DNA of 64,000 nucleotides. Origin: Cobetia amphilecti (GTDB taxonomy: Bacteria; Pseudomonadota; Gammaproteobacteria; Pseudomonadales; Halomonadaceae). The stretch is from assembly GCF_030010415.1 (NCBI RefSeq), contig NZ_JASCSA010000001.1; one strand, given 5' to 3'. Position 1 is the first letter of the stretch, and every line of letters starts with the position of its first letter. The notes below the pieces were generated by a model. It did not search any database, was not told the DNA's origin, and saw only the letters and a list, made by a program, of their open reading frames with translations. Both the position numbers and the translations under genes were made by a program. Below, piece by piece: positions 1-8,672 of this stretch.

Positions 1-66
1 CTGCCGATAGAGTCCTGAGAGGCGACTCTTCGAGCAGCCTGACCGCGCAAGCCGGGAAAACCCTGT

Positions 67-1569
67 ATGCCAATATTGCACCACGACATGATGCTGCGTC
101 CCTCCCTGACCCGCTCCCTGCCACTTGCCATCGCCCTGGCGTGCCTGCCTGCTCAGTCGGCATCGGCAGATCAACCCAAGCCCACGGCAGATTCCGCGAT
201 GACAGTGATGAGCTATCTGTCTTCCCTGCCATTGCAGGACACCGACAGAAGCGGTGGCGACGGCAGCGTGCCCAAGCACGATACCAATGCCTATTCGCTG
301 CCGGCCAAGAACCTGAGCTTCGATCAGCGTCTGTCCTTCAGTGTCGGCAACAGCTTCTTCAAGAGCCCCTGGGTGATCGCGCCCGCCAGCACCACCGCGC
401 GCGATGGCCTCGGCCCGCTGTTCAACACCAACGCCTGCCAGAACTGCCACGTCAAGGATGGCCGCGGCAGCCTGCCGGTCGAGGGCGATCCCTCGGTGGG
501 CCTTTTCCTGCGCCTGGGTCTGCCGGACAGCCACGAGGACAGCTGGAGCGATGAGGAGCGTGAATTCCGGCGTATCGCCGGGGTGATGCCGCATCCTGTC
601 TATGGCACCCAGCTGCAGAATGCCGCCGTGCCCGGCATCGAGCGCGAAGGCCGCATGCAGGTGGATTACGAGCAAGTGACGGTGACCCTGGCGGACGGGG
701 AAGTGATCGCGTTGCGCAAGCCGCGCTACTCCATCGTCGAACCCGGCTTCGGTGACCCGGGCGCCATCGCGCTCTCCCCACGTCTCGCCCCCGGCATGGT
801 GGGGCTGGGGCTGCTCGAGGCGGTCAGCGACGAGACCTTGCTCGAGTGGGCCGACCCGCAGGATGCGGATGGCGACGGCATCAGCGGGCGCGCCAATACT
901 GTCTGGTCACTCGCCGAGCAACGCGAGGTCATGGGGCGTTTCGGCTGGAAGGCCGGCCAGCCCGATGTGCGTCAGCAGAGCGCCAAGGCCTTCGCCGGTG
1001 ACATGGGGCTGACTTCCAATCTGGTCAGCTCCACCGACTGCACCCCGCTCCAGAAGTGCGAGGCATTGCCCGATGGGGGAGAGATCGAGGTCGACGACAA
1101 CGTGATGGACAACGTGGCCTTCTACTCGCGAAATCTGGCCGTGCCCACCCGGCGTGACATCGATGACCCGACGGTGCGCCAGGGCGAGCAACTGTTCCGC
1201 GAGCTGGAATGCGCCAGCTGCCACCGCCCTCGCCTGACCACCCAGTCCGGCGGCGTGGCGGAACAACTGGCCGAGCAGACGATCTGGCCCTACAGCGACA
1301 TGCTGCTGCATGACATGGGCGAAGGACTGGCAGATGATCGCCGCGAATTCGACGCCAGCGGCCAGGAGTGGCGCACGCCGCCCCTGTGGGGCATCGGCCT
1401 GGCCCAGACGGTCAACCCTGCCACGGGCTTCTTGCATGATGGCCGTGCACGCACCCTGCTCGAGGCCGTGCTCTGGCATGGCGGCGAAGCCCAGCCAAGC
1501 CGCGATGCCGTCGTGGCCCTGCCGACTGACCAGCGTGAAGCCCTGTTGCGCTTCCTCGAGACTCTCTGA
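67..1569 (+). CDS. Di-heme oxidoreductase (DUF1111, thiol-oxidoreductase family)
   Basis: A 500-residue exported c-type cytochrome. The N-terminus carries a hydrophobic signal segment (about residues 15-33, ending SADQ), so it acts in the periplasm. Two heme c attachment motifs are visible, CQNCH near residue 124 and CASCH near residue 382, as expected for DUF1111 di-heme proteins related to bacterial cytochrome c peroxidase-like oxidoreductases. It is followed after 16 bp by an imelysin gene and then a DUF1513 gene, the order found in iron-regulated imelysin clusters. The substrate is not known. Methionines at 88 and 91 are alternative starts that leave a more typical signal peptide; no strong ribosome site decides between them. 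Confidence 0.88.
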   Translation: MPILHHDMMLRPSLTRSLPLAIALACLPAQSASADQPKPTADSAMTVMSYLSSLPLQDTDRSGGDGSVPKHDTNAYSLPAKNLSFDQRLSFSVGNSFFKSPWVIAPASTTARDGLGPLFNTNACQNCHVKDGRGSLPVEGDPSVGLFLRLGLPDSHEDSWSDEEREFRRIAGVMPHPVYGTQLQNAAVPGIEREGRMQVDYEQVTVTLADGEVIALRKPRYSIVEPGFGDPGAIALSPRLAPGMVGLGLLEAVSDETLLEWADPQDADGDGISGRANTVWSLAEQREVMGRFGWKAGQPDVRQQSAKAFAGDMGLTSNLVSSTDCTPLQKCEALPDGGEIEVDDNVMDNVAFYSRNLAVPTRRDIDDPTVRQGEQLFRELECASCHRPRLTTQSGGVAEQLAEQTIWPYSDMLLHDMGEGLADDRREFDASGQEWRTPPLWGIGLAQTVNPATGFLHDGRARTLLEAVLWHGGEAQPSRDAVVALPTDQREALLRFLETL

Positions 1570-1585
1570 CAAGGAATACCCGTTC

Positions 1586-2764
1586 ATGCCCCGCGACACC
1601 TTCACCCCTGCCGCAACCCCGATGAAACCAGGCCTGCGCAATACCTCGCCCCTGGCCCTGATGGCCTGTGGCATGACACTGCTGGGCGCCGCGCTGTTCT
1701 CGACAAGCACACTGGCGGCGACGGACTCCTCTGCCGCCAACACAGACGCTGCCACCACTGACACCAACAGCGCAGCGGCCGTCAGCCAGTTTGCCGCTGA
1801 CACGCTGAGTGAGGCGCACCAGCAACTTGCCAGCCGCCTGCAACAGCTCGCGCAGCATACTCAGGCGTTCTGCTCCGCCGAGGGTGACGTGACCCTCGAC
1901 ACCCTCAAGCAGGACTGGCGCAGCGCCATGCTGGGGCTGAATCAGGTCAACTGGGTGGAAATGGGCCCGATCCTGCAGAACTCGCGTCAATGGCAGCTGT
2001 ATTTCTGGCCGGACAAGAAGGATCTGGTCGCGCGCAAGACCCGCGCCCTGCTCGCCGGTGATGCCCCTATCACGGTCGAGAGTCTGGCGGAGCAATCCAT
2101 CGTCATGCAGGGACTGGGCAGCGTGGAGTATCAGCTGTTCGATGCCCGCTATGCCGACTCGCCCCTCACGGCCGACTCGCGCCGCTGCGAGTTGATGACG
2201 GCCAACACCGCCTACGCCGCCAATACCGGCAAGACGCTGCGTGATGAGTGGCAGCAGTTCGCGCCGCAACTGGCCGAAGGCACTGGCGCCTTCAGCGATT
2301 CACGCGACGCCGTGCTGTCTCTGGTTCGCGCGCTGACCGTGCAGCTGGAAGCCATCAAGGACCGCAGACTGCGCCGGCCGATCGGCCTCGACAACGGCGG
2401 CACGGCCAACCCCTATGCGGCTGAGTCCTGGCGTGGCGGCATGGGGCTTGCCAACATCGCGGCGACCCTGGCGATGATGGAACGCCTCTGGCTTGGCAAT
2501 GACGATGTCGCAGGCATTCAAGGCTATCTGAATGGCCAGGTCGACCCGCGCATGGTGGCCTCCACCACCAGCGATTTCGTCGATGCCCGCCAGGCCTTCG
2601 CCGCCCTGCCGGATGACCTCGCCGGCATACTGCGCGATGACCCGCGCAATGGTGAGCTGCAGCAGGCCATGATCCATGTCGAGACCCTGCAGGCCGGTTT
2701 TGCCGACACGCTCAACCCGGCGCTTGGCCTGTCACTGGGCTTCAACAGCACCGATGGCGACTGA
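1586..2764 (+). CDS. Imelysin family protein (peptidase M75-like)
   Basis: A 392-residue exported protein of the imelysin (IrpA/ICMP) family, periplasmic proteins linked to iron uptake. I place the start at 1586, where AAGGAAT lies 8 bp upstream; the longer open frame overlaps the preceding gene and is unlikely. A signal segment covers about residues 18-45 (LALMACGMTLLGAALFS). The C-terminus has the family-typical ending LSLGFNSTDGD. Proteolytic activity is not general in the family and I see no basis to claim it here. It lies between the di-heme oxidoreductase and a DUF1513 protein, which suggests one operon for metal acquisition. Confidence 0.85.
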   Translation: MPRDTFTPAATPMKPGLRNTSPLALMACGMTLLGAALFSTSTLAATDSSAANTDAATTDTNSAAAVSQFAADTLSEAHQQLASRLQQLAQHTQAFCSAEGDVTLDTLKQDWRSAMLGLNQVNWVEMGPILQNSRQWQLYFWPDKKDLVARKTRALLAGDAPITVESLAEQSIVMQGLGSVEYQLFDARYADSPLTADSRRCELMTANTAYAANTGKTLRDEWQQFAPQLAEGTGAFSDSRDAVLSLVRALTVQLEAIKDRRLRRPIGLDNGGTANPYAAESWRGGMGLANIAATLAMMERLWLGNDDVAGIQGYLNGQVDPRMVASTTSDFVDARQAFAALPDDLAGILRDDPRNGELQQAMIHVETLQAGFADTLNPALGLSLGFNSTDGD

Positions 2765-2844
2765 TCAGGGCGGGGAATTGTGAATGGCAGTGGCGAATGG
2801 TGAATTGAGAGCGGCGAATGACAACTGACAAGGGGCCAGGCGAG

Positions 2845-4023
2845 ATGCCTCACGGCATGACAGACACACACGCAGCCGACGCCCGCCAGCGACGTCAGCT
2901 GCTCAAGGCGTTGGCCTGCACGCCCCTGATGGGCATGCCCAGCGGCATGGCCGTGGCGGGCGGCAACAACGCCGCCAGTGCCCAGGGGCGCGAGCCACTC
3001 GGTGTGGCCATCTCGGCATGTGACGATGACACAGGGCAGCACTTTGCCAGCTGCACCAGTTATCAGGGAGTGGAGCGCTGGCGCCAGCCGATACGCCAGC
3101 GCTCCCACGGCGCCACCCGACATCCTCACAAGCCGTGGGCGCTGATCTTCTCACGGCGTCCGGGGACGGAAATCAATGTCTTCGACCTCGATAGCGGTGA
3201 GCGGATCGCACGCATCGAAGCCGCACCGGACCGCCACTTCTATGGGCATGGCGTATTCAGCCCGGATGGCGGCCTGCTCTACACCACCGAGAATGCCATC
3301 GCGCCCGGAGAAGGCCGCATCGGCATCTACGACGTGAATCGCGACTTCGCGCGGATCGGCGAGTTCGCCAGTGGCGGGATCGGCCCGCATGAAATTCGCC
3401 TGCATCCGGATGGCCAGCAGCTGATTATCGCCAATGGCGGGATCCTGACGCGGCCTGACACCGGTCGGGTCAAGCTCAACCTGGACAGCATGCAGTCGAA
3501 TCTGACCTTGCTCGACCGTGTCTCGGGTGAGGTACGATGGCAAGGCGAGCCCTCCCATCACCAGCTGTCATTGCGCCACCTGGACGTCAGCCGTGAGGGC
3601 ACCATCGTCGCGGGCTATCAGTACCAGGGCCCCGCGGCGGACCACCGCCCGCTGGTGGTGATGAAGCATCCCGGCAGTGACCGCTTGCAGGAACTGCCGT
3701 TGCCGCGGGAATACGTCCCACAATTCAAGCAGTACATCGCCAGCATCGCCGTCTCCCCCGATGGGCGACTGGCCGTGGCGACCGCCCCGCGCGGCAATCT
3801 GATCACGCTCTGGAATCTCGCGACGGGAGAGCTGGACACGACTCTGGACTTTGCTGACTGTGCAGGCGTTCTGGCCGTGCCGGCCACGCAGCAGACGCCG
3901 GCAGGCTTCGTGGTCAGCAATGGTCGTGGCGAGTGGCTGCTGATCGATGAGGAGGGGCTGCCGGCGCTTGGCCCGGTGCGGCTGGCGAATACCCACTGGG
4001 ACAATCACTTGGCGCTGATGTAG
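2845..4023 (+). CDS. DUF1513 domain-containing protein
   Basis: About 392 residues, matching the DUF1513 family that accompanies imelysin operons. The N-terminus contains RQRRQLLK followed by a hydrophobic stretch, so export by the Tat system is likely. The rest reads as a beta-propeller-like repeat protein (recurring SPDG, HPDG and DLDSG loops). I prefer the ATG at 2845, with AAGGGG about 10 bp upstream; ATGs at 2818 and 2857 are also possible. It is the last gene of the imelysin operon and is followed by a 19-bp-stem hairpin. The biochemical role is unknown. Confidence 0.82.
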   Translation: MPHGMTDTHAADARQRRQLLKALACTPLMGMPSGMAVAGGNNAASAQGREPLGVAISACDDDTGQHFASCTSYQGVERWRQPIRQRSHGATRHPHKPWALIFSRRPGTEINVFDLDSGERIARIEAAPDRHFYGHGVFSPDGGLLYTTENAIAPGEGRIGIYDVNRDFARIGEFASGGIGPHEIRLHPDGQQLIIANGGILTRPDTGRVKLNLDSMQSNLTLLDRVSGEVRWQGEPSHHQLSLRHLDVSREGTIVAGYQYQGPAADHRPLVVMKHPGSDRLQELPLPREYVPQFKQYIASIAVSPDGRLAVATAPRGNLITLWNLATGELDTTLDFADCAGVLAVPATQQTPAGFVVSNGRGEWLLIDEEGLPALGPVRLANTHWDNHLALM

Positions 4024-4076
4024 CAAGCGGTAACCATGCCCCAAACGCGCATGTCTCAAGATGACAATGCCTCAGG

Positions 4077-4120
4077 AACGACAAGGCCTCGCAGGTAGCT
4101 GCCTGCGAGGCCTTGTCGTT
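4077..4120. terminator. Bidirectional hairpin terminator
   Basis: A perfect 19-bp inverted repeat (4077-4095 and 4102-4120) with a 6-nt loop sits between two convergent genes, the DUF1513 gene on the plus strand and the siderophore receptor on the minus strand. The distal arm ends TTGTCGTT, so it can end transcription from either side. Confidence 0.85.
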
Positions 4121-4172
4121 GATAGATTGCCATGCTCTCACGAGCATCAGCACTCAAAAGCAGCCAGCTGCC

Positions 4173-6266
4173 TCAGAAGTGATAGGTCAGACTCCCGATG
4201 ATGCTGCGAGACTCTCCGTAATAGCACCAATAACTGCAACTGGCGACATACTCCTTGTCGGTGAGATTGCTGACATTGACCTGCGCACTCAACTCGCGAG
4301 TGAAGTCATAGCCGACCATCGCATCGAACAGCAGATAGTCGGACACGGTGGCATCGCCATCCACTGATTCGCCGACATAACGGGCACCCGCCCCCAGACG
4401 CAGCCCCTCCAGGGCACCACGCTCGAAGGCGTAATCCAGCCAGCTGGAGGCCTGATGGCGCGGTATCAGCGGGGCACGCACATCGTTTTCCAAGCGTGCA
4501 TCGGTATAAGTATACGCTGAAGTCAGTTTGAGATGGTCCGTCAGATAACCGACCATCTCCAGCTCGAAGCCACGCGACTGGCGTTCCCCTTCCTGAACCT
4601 GAAAACCTCCGGTGGTGACAAGAGTATTGTCCTCGGTGAGTTCAAAGACGGCAGCCGTAAGATACCCATCCCAGCCCGCAGGCTGGTACTTGGCGCCCAG
4701 CTCCCACTGACGACCTTCGCGAGGCTCATAGAGCGAACCGCGATCATCGGTCGCGCTGATCGGCTCGAAGGATTCGGTATAGCTCAGATAAGGGTTGAGG
4801 CCGAAGTCACTCAGGTACATCACCCCGCCCGACCAGCTGATCTCGTCATCATCGGAGCGCTCACGAGACCCCGTCGTCTGATTGACGTTCTCGGTCTCGG
4901 CCTGGTCGTAGCGCACCCCCGCCAGCAGTACCCACTTGTCGTCGATGCGCAGCTGATCCTGCACGTAGAGACCGATCTGCTCCTTGTCGATATCGCGCCG
5001 CGTGATCTGTTCATCGCTCAATGCGGTGTAATTGCCGTATTGCGGATCAAACAGATCGATCGGGTCGCCGAAGGCATAGTCATCCGCTTCCTTGCCCGAC
5101 AGGCTCAGATTCTGATAATCCACGCCCAGCAGCAAGGTGTTCTCGGTGCGCTCGCCATACCATTTGCCGATGGCCCGGTTGTCGACGGTATAGCTGTCGA
5201 TGGTGCCCTCGCGGTACAGAAGCCCCCGCTGACCTTCGCGCGCCGAGGACTGATAGAGGATGTAGCTGCTGATCAGGTCGAGATCCAGCTGGCTATAGCG
5301 GAAATCCTGCTCCAGCGCCCAGGTGTCGTTCACTTGATGGCGCAACTCATAGCCCAGGGATGTCTGGGTACGCTCATCCTTGTCATACCCCGGTTCACTG
5401 TAATTGGTCTGCGGGTCCACCTTGCCGAACGGCGTATCATCATTGGTGCCATAGGCCAGCTTGAAAGCGTTGGTAGGTACGCCATCATCCTTCTGGAGGC
5501 TGGCGAGTAGCGTCAGCTGGGTCGCATCCGAAATGTCCCAGGTCAGGCTCGGTGCGAAGTAGTAGCGCTCGTTCTCAGTATGATCCAGATCCCCATCACG
5601 TTCGCGATACAGCCCTACCAGACGATAGCGCACATCCCCGTACTCGCTCAGATAACCACTAGTATCGAGCCCCGTCTGGCGAAGACCGCGATTGCCGATC
5701 TGCAGCTGCAGTTCCGTCTGGGGCTCATCGGTCGGGCGCTTGCTGATGGCATTGATCAGACCGCCAGGAGGCGCCTCCCCATAGAGGATGGAGGAAGGCC
5801 CCTTGAACAGATCGACCCGCTCCAGGCCCCAGGTCTCCGGCAACCACTGATAGAACCCTTCACGGTAGATGCGCAGGCCATCCTGATAGGTGGATTGATC
5901 AAAGCCACGCACCTTGAACCAGTCGGTATTGTTATCGGATCCATAATGGCCAGACAGGACGCCGGCACGGTAGCGGAAGGTTTCATCGAGCTGCTGGACG
6001 TTACGCGTGTCGAGCTCTTCGCGATTGACCGTCGAGACCGGACGCGGCGTCTCCACCAGCGGCGCATCGACTTTCAGTGCCGTTCCGACCACGACCATGG
6101 TGTCATCGGTCTCGGCGGCCAGCACGATGGCGGACTGTGACAGGAGCCATGCCGCGATGCAGAGCCGTATGGTGTGAGACAGTGGGGCTTGTGACAGAGC
6201 GGCATATGAATACGGTGCAGGTGCCGGCCGGGCAGCTGCCTGTCGTGATGATAGGTATCTTGGCAT
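4173..6266 (-). CDS. TonB-dependent siderophore receptor
   Basis: A 697-residue outer-membrane receptor of the TonB-dependent siderophore class. A long signal region precedes the mature start near AAETDDTMVVVG, a TonB-box-like stretch. A plug domain (about residues 60-165, with RGFDQSTYQDG and GEAPPGGLINAISKRP) is followed by a beta barrel ending in the expected C-terminal aromatic (LTYHF). ATG at 6266 has AAGGGAA upstream. The gene lies downstream of a PvdE-type exporter on the same strand, separated by about 410 bp. Iron-siderophore uptake is likely; the ligand cannot be read from sequence. Confidence 0.92.
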   Translation of the reverse strand: MPRYLSSRQAAARPAPAPYSYAALSQAPLSHTIRLCIAAWLLSQSAIVLAAETDDTMVVVGTALKVDAPLVETPRPVSTVNREELDTRNVQQLDETFRYRAGVLSGHYGSDNNTDWFKVRGFDQSTYQDGLRIYREGFYQWLPETWGLERVDLFKGPSSILYGEAPPGGLINAISKRPTDEPQTELQLQIGNRGLRQTGLDTSGYLSEYGDVRYRLVGLYRERDGDLDHTENERYYFAPSLTWDISDATQLTLLASLQKDDGVPTNAFKLAYGTNDDTPFGKVDPQTNYSEPGYDKDERTQTSLGYELRHQVNDTWALEQDFRYSQLDLDLISSYILYQSSAREGQRGLLYREGTIDSYTVDNRAIGKWYGERTENTLLLGVDYQNLSLSGKEADDYAFGDPIDLFDPQYGNYTALSDEQITRRDIDKEQIGLYVQDQLRIDDKWVLLAGVRYDQAETENVNQTTGSRERSDDDEISWSGGVMYLSDFGLNPYLSYTESFEPISATDDRGSLYEPREGRQWELGAKYQPAGWDGYLTAAVFELTEDNTLVTTGGFQVQEGERQSRGFELEMVGYLTDHLKLTSAYTYTDARLENDVRAPLIPRHQASSWLDYAFERGALEGLRLGAGARYVGESVDGDATVSDYLLFDAMVGYDFTRELSAQVNVSNLTDKEYVASCSYWCYYGESRSIIGSLTYHF

Positions 6267-6677
6267 GTCGTGTTCCCTTGTAACGATCGTTTATGGTCAA
6301 TCTCCCCTTCCGTCTCGTGGCGTCTCTCACTGGCACGCTCATATCCAATGCGGAATGGAATTAGGATGATTCGTATTCAACAAATGTAATTTGCGGTGAC
6401 ACACCGTTCTGCATGCACCTGCATGCAATCCCGAGAATGGCGCGTCTTACCGACTGCAACACCCCGAAGGCGATTCACTCTGCAGCCGGACATCATCCCT
6501 GACACATCACATGAGACCGTCTCCTGGGCTCACGTCCTGGCGTTGCGACTTCTTGCGCCTGCTACCTGCATCGCGTCTTCCATCTTCGTCCATGTTCTTC
6601 TGCCCAGCGCTCAGACGATGCCCAGCCCGTGTGACGTCTTGCAGGGCATCGGCAGGTATGCGCTTTCGTCTTCCCGG
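6267..6677. other. Intergenic region between exporter and receptor genes
   Basis: A 411-bp stretch with no credible gene. It should hold the promoter or mRNA leader of the receptor gene. An AT-rich patch near 6355-6390 only weakly resembles a Fur site (AATCAT core), so no operator is called. Confidence 0.5.
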
Positions 6678-8435
6678 TCACGCTTCATCCAGGCGCGCCA
6701 CAGCGTCCCGACTGATACGATCACGCTGGGCACCCGACAACTCCTGCAACTTGCCGGCGCGCATCTCGAACAATCTATCCGCTTGCCCGAAATAATGATC
6801 ATCGTGACTGATGGCGAAGACCGTCTTGCCCATCTCGCGCAGACGCGGCAGCAGATCACGATAGAAGATGCGGCGGAATTGCGGGTCCTGATCTGCCGCC
6901 CATTCATCCAACAACACGATGTCGCGACGCTCTGCCACTGCCATCAACAGCGCAAGTCGCTTGCGCTGCCCTTGAGACAGCTCGGTATTGATCACACGGT
7001 TTTCCTCAAGCACCAGCTTCTCGCGCATCTGCAGGTAGTCGACCCACTGCGCGATCAATGCCGGGTCTGCCGGCCCACCGGTCGGACCCAGCAGGCGATC
7101 GAACTGATGGAAATCAGTGAAGACCGCCGAGAACTGCTGACGCCAGGCTTCCCGCTCGTCTTCGCCTATCGGGTGCCCGTCCCGCAAGAGCGTGCCTGAG
7201 CTTGGCCGATAGAGGCCGGTCAGAAGCTTGGCCAGGGTCGACTTGCCACTGCCATTGCCACCGATCAGGAAGACCAGCTCTCCGCGCCTGAGGGTAAGAT
7301 CCAGCGGACCGACGCAGAAGGCCTGCGTGTCATTGTTCGCAATGTCCTGTCCCATATTCTCGCGGCCGGCGTAGCGAAAGCAGACACCCTGTAGACTCAG
7401 GGTCTGCCAGTCAGACTCGGCCGAAGTGCCTGCGGTTGAATCATGTCCGCGCGGCTCAGGATGTCGAGGAGACGCGAAATCGGCGTTGACCGGTGCCAAT
7501 GCCAACTTGCGCAGCTTGGCAAAGGCCACATCAGCCCCCAGCAAGGTGGGCAATGCCCCCACGGCCTGGATCAAGGGCGTGCGCAGAAACAGCAGAGTCA
7601 AGGAAAAGGTCGCGGCGACTTCACCACTGGCCCATCCCAGGCCATTGGCCAGATAGAAGACAATACCGATGGCGCCCAGCATCATGATGTTGGAGAAGTT
7701 GACGGCGCTCAGGTGGTAGGTGTCCGCGCGCACGACGTGATGGCGATACTCACAGGCATTGACACTGTAGCTGGTGTCGAAATAGTCACGCGCACGTGGA
7801 CGATTGAGCGCCAGCTCCTTGCGCCCGTCGATGACAGCTTCATAGTCGGCATAAAGGCGACTCTCCGCTTCACGCACCTCGGCCAGGTGGCGATAGACTC
7901 GCGTGACCATCCAGCTGCCCCCCATAATGGTCAAGGTCACCCAGATGGCGGTGATCAACATCATGCCGAGAGACAACCAGCCAAGATAGAACACGGCTCC
8001 TAGGGTCAGCACGATGCCTTGTACCAGTTCTGGCAGGCGCACGAACGCCAGGGTGATGTTGCGGATGTCACTCGAAAGACTCGCCAGCAGGTTGGCGCTG
8101 CCGAGCTGCTCGAGCCGCTCGATATCAGTATCGAGGATCTGCTTGACCAAACGCCCGCGCAGTCCATGCACGAAATGATGCCCCAGCGTCGTCAATGCCA
8201 ACTGTGCCCCCAGCGTGATCGCAAGCAACAGCAGAATCAGCCCAAGAAACTCCGGAAGCACCCCGACATGGGCCGCAAGCCCCTCGTCCAGGGGGACGGT
8301 GGCAGAATGCGCGATGAGTCGCTGGTTGATATAGGCAATGACACCGATGCCTAGCCCTGCACTGACAAGGCTCAGAAAGATCACACCAAGAAAGGACCAG
8401 CGATATTGGGTAAGAACCACTTTCAGTAACGTCAC
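6678..8435 (-). CDS. Cyclic peptide/siderophore export ABC transporter (PvdE/SyrD family)
   Basis: A 585-residue fused exporter: an N-terminal membrane domain (about residues 1-330, six hydrophobic helices) and a C-terminal ATPase. The ATPase has Walker A GGNGSGKSTL near residue 390, signature LSQGQRKRLAL near 483 and Walker B IVLLDEWAADQDP. The missing canonical LSGGQ and the DEWAADQDP form are typical of the PvdE/SyrD group, which moves pyoverdine precursors or lipopeptides to the periplasm. The start is GTG with GGGAG just upstream. A good Fur box lies about 110 bp upstream. No peptide synthetase is present in the window, so the exported substrate is unknown. Confidence 0.86.
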   Translation of the reverse strand: MTLLKVVLTQYRWSFLGVIFLSLVSAGLGIGVIAYINQRLIAHSATVPLDEGLAAHVGVLPEFLGLILLLLAITLGAQLALTTLGHHFVHGLRGRLVKQILDTDIERLEQLGSANLLASLSSDIRNITLAFVRLPELVQGIVLTLGAVFYLGWLSLGMMLITAIWVTLTIMGGSWMVTRVYRHLAEVREAESRLYADYEAVIDGRKELALNRPRARDYFDTSYSVNACEYRHHVVRADTYHLSAVNFSNIMMLGAIGIVFYLANGLGWASGEVAATFSLTLLFLRTPLIQAVGALPTLLGADVAFAKLRKLALAPVNADFASPRHPEPRGHDSTAGTSAESDWQTLSLQGVCFRYAGRENMGQDIANNDTQAFCVGPLDLTLRRGELVFLIGGNGSGKSTLAKLLTGLYRPSSGTLLRDGHPIGEDEREAWRQQFSAVFTDFHQFDRLLGPTGGPADPALIAQWVDYLQMREKLVLEENRVINTELSQGQRKRLALLMAVAERRDIVLLDEWAADQDPQFRRIFYRDLLPRLREMGKTVFAISHDDHYFGQADRLFEMRAGKLQELSGAQRDRISRDAVARLDEA

Positions 8436-8543
8436 ACCTGCTCCCGGACATCATGGCAATCAGACCGCCACCAAAAGGCGGCGACGCAGGTCATGTGACT
8501 GCGCCGAAAGAGAATCTTACGGCGCGCATACTTTAATGCAAGA

Positions 8544-8562
8544 AATAATGAGAAATATTATC
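8544..8562 (-). promoter_or_regulatory. Fur box upstream of the PvdE-type exporter
   Basis: On the minus strand the 19-mer GATAATATTTCTCATTATT matches the Fur consensus at 14 of 19 positions, including both outer hexamers GATAAT and CATTAT. It lies in the only intergenic region before the exporter gene, which predicts iron-repressed expression. Confidence 0.7.
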
Positions 8563-8596
8563 ACTACGGAATAACGACTATAGATGCCGTCGCGCG

Positions 8597-8606
8597 CCCC
8601 CCCCCC
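8597..8606. repeat. C10 homopolymer tract
   Basis: Ten consecutive C (G on the transcribed sense of the exporter), about 35 bp upstream of the Fur box. It is outside any gene. Such tracts can vary in length by slippage and may also be a sequencing weak point. Confidence 0.85.
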
Positions 8607-8672
8607 CCTCTTCTTGCACCACTCCCCGATAGGAACACCCCCGCTCATGGGCCACTCCTGTGGCCGTAAGCC

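Noticed and set aside
2766..2820. GTGAAT/GCGAATG words between imelysin and DUF1513 genes
   Set aside because: Short irregular repetition without a fixed period or palindrome; not a convincing element.
6355..6390. Fur box before the first TonB receptor
   Set aside because: Only about 10 of 19 positions match; too weak to call.
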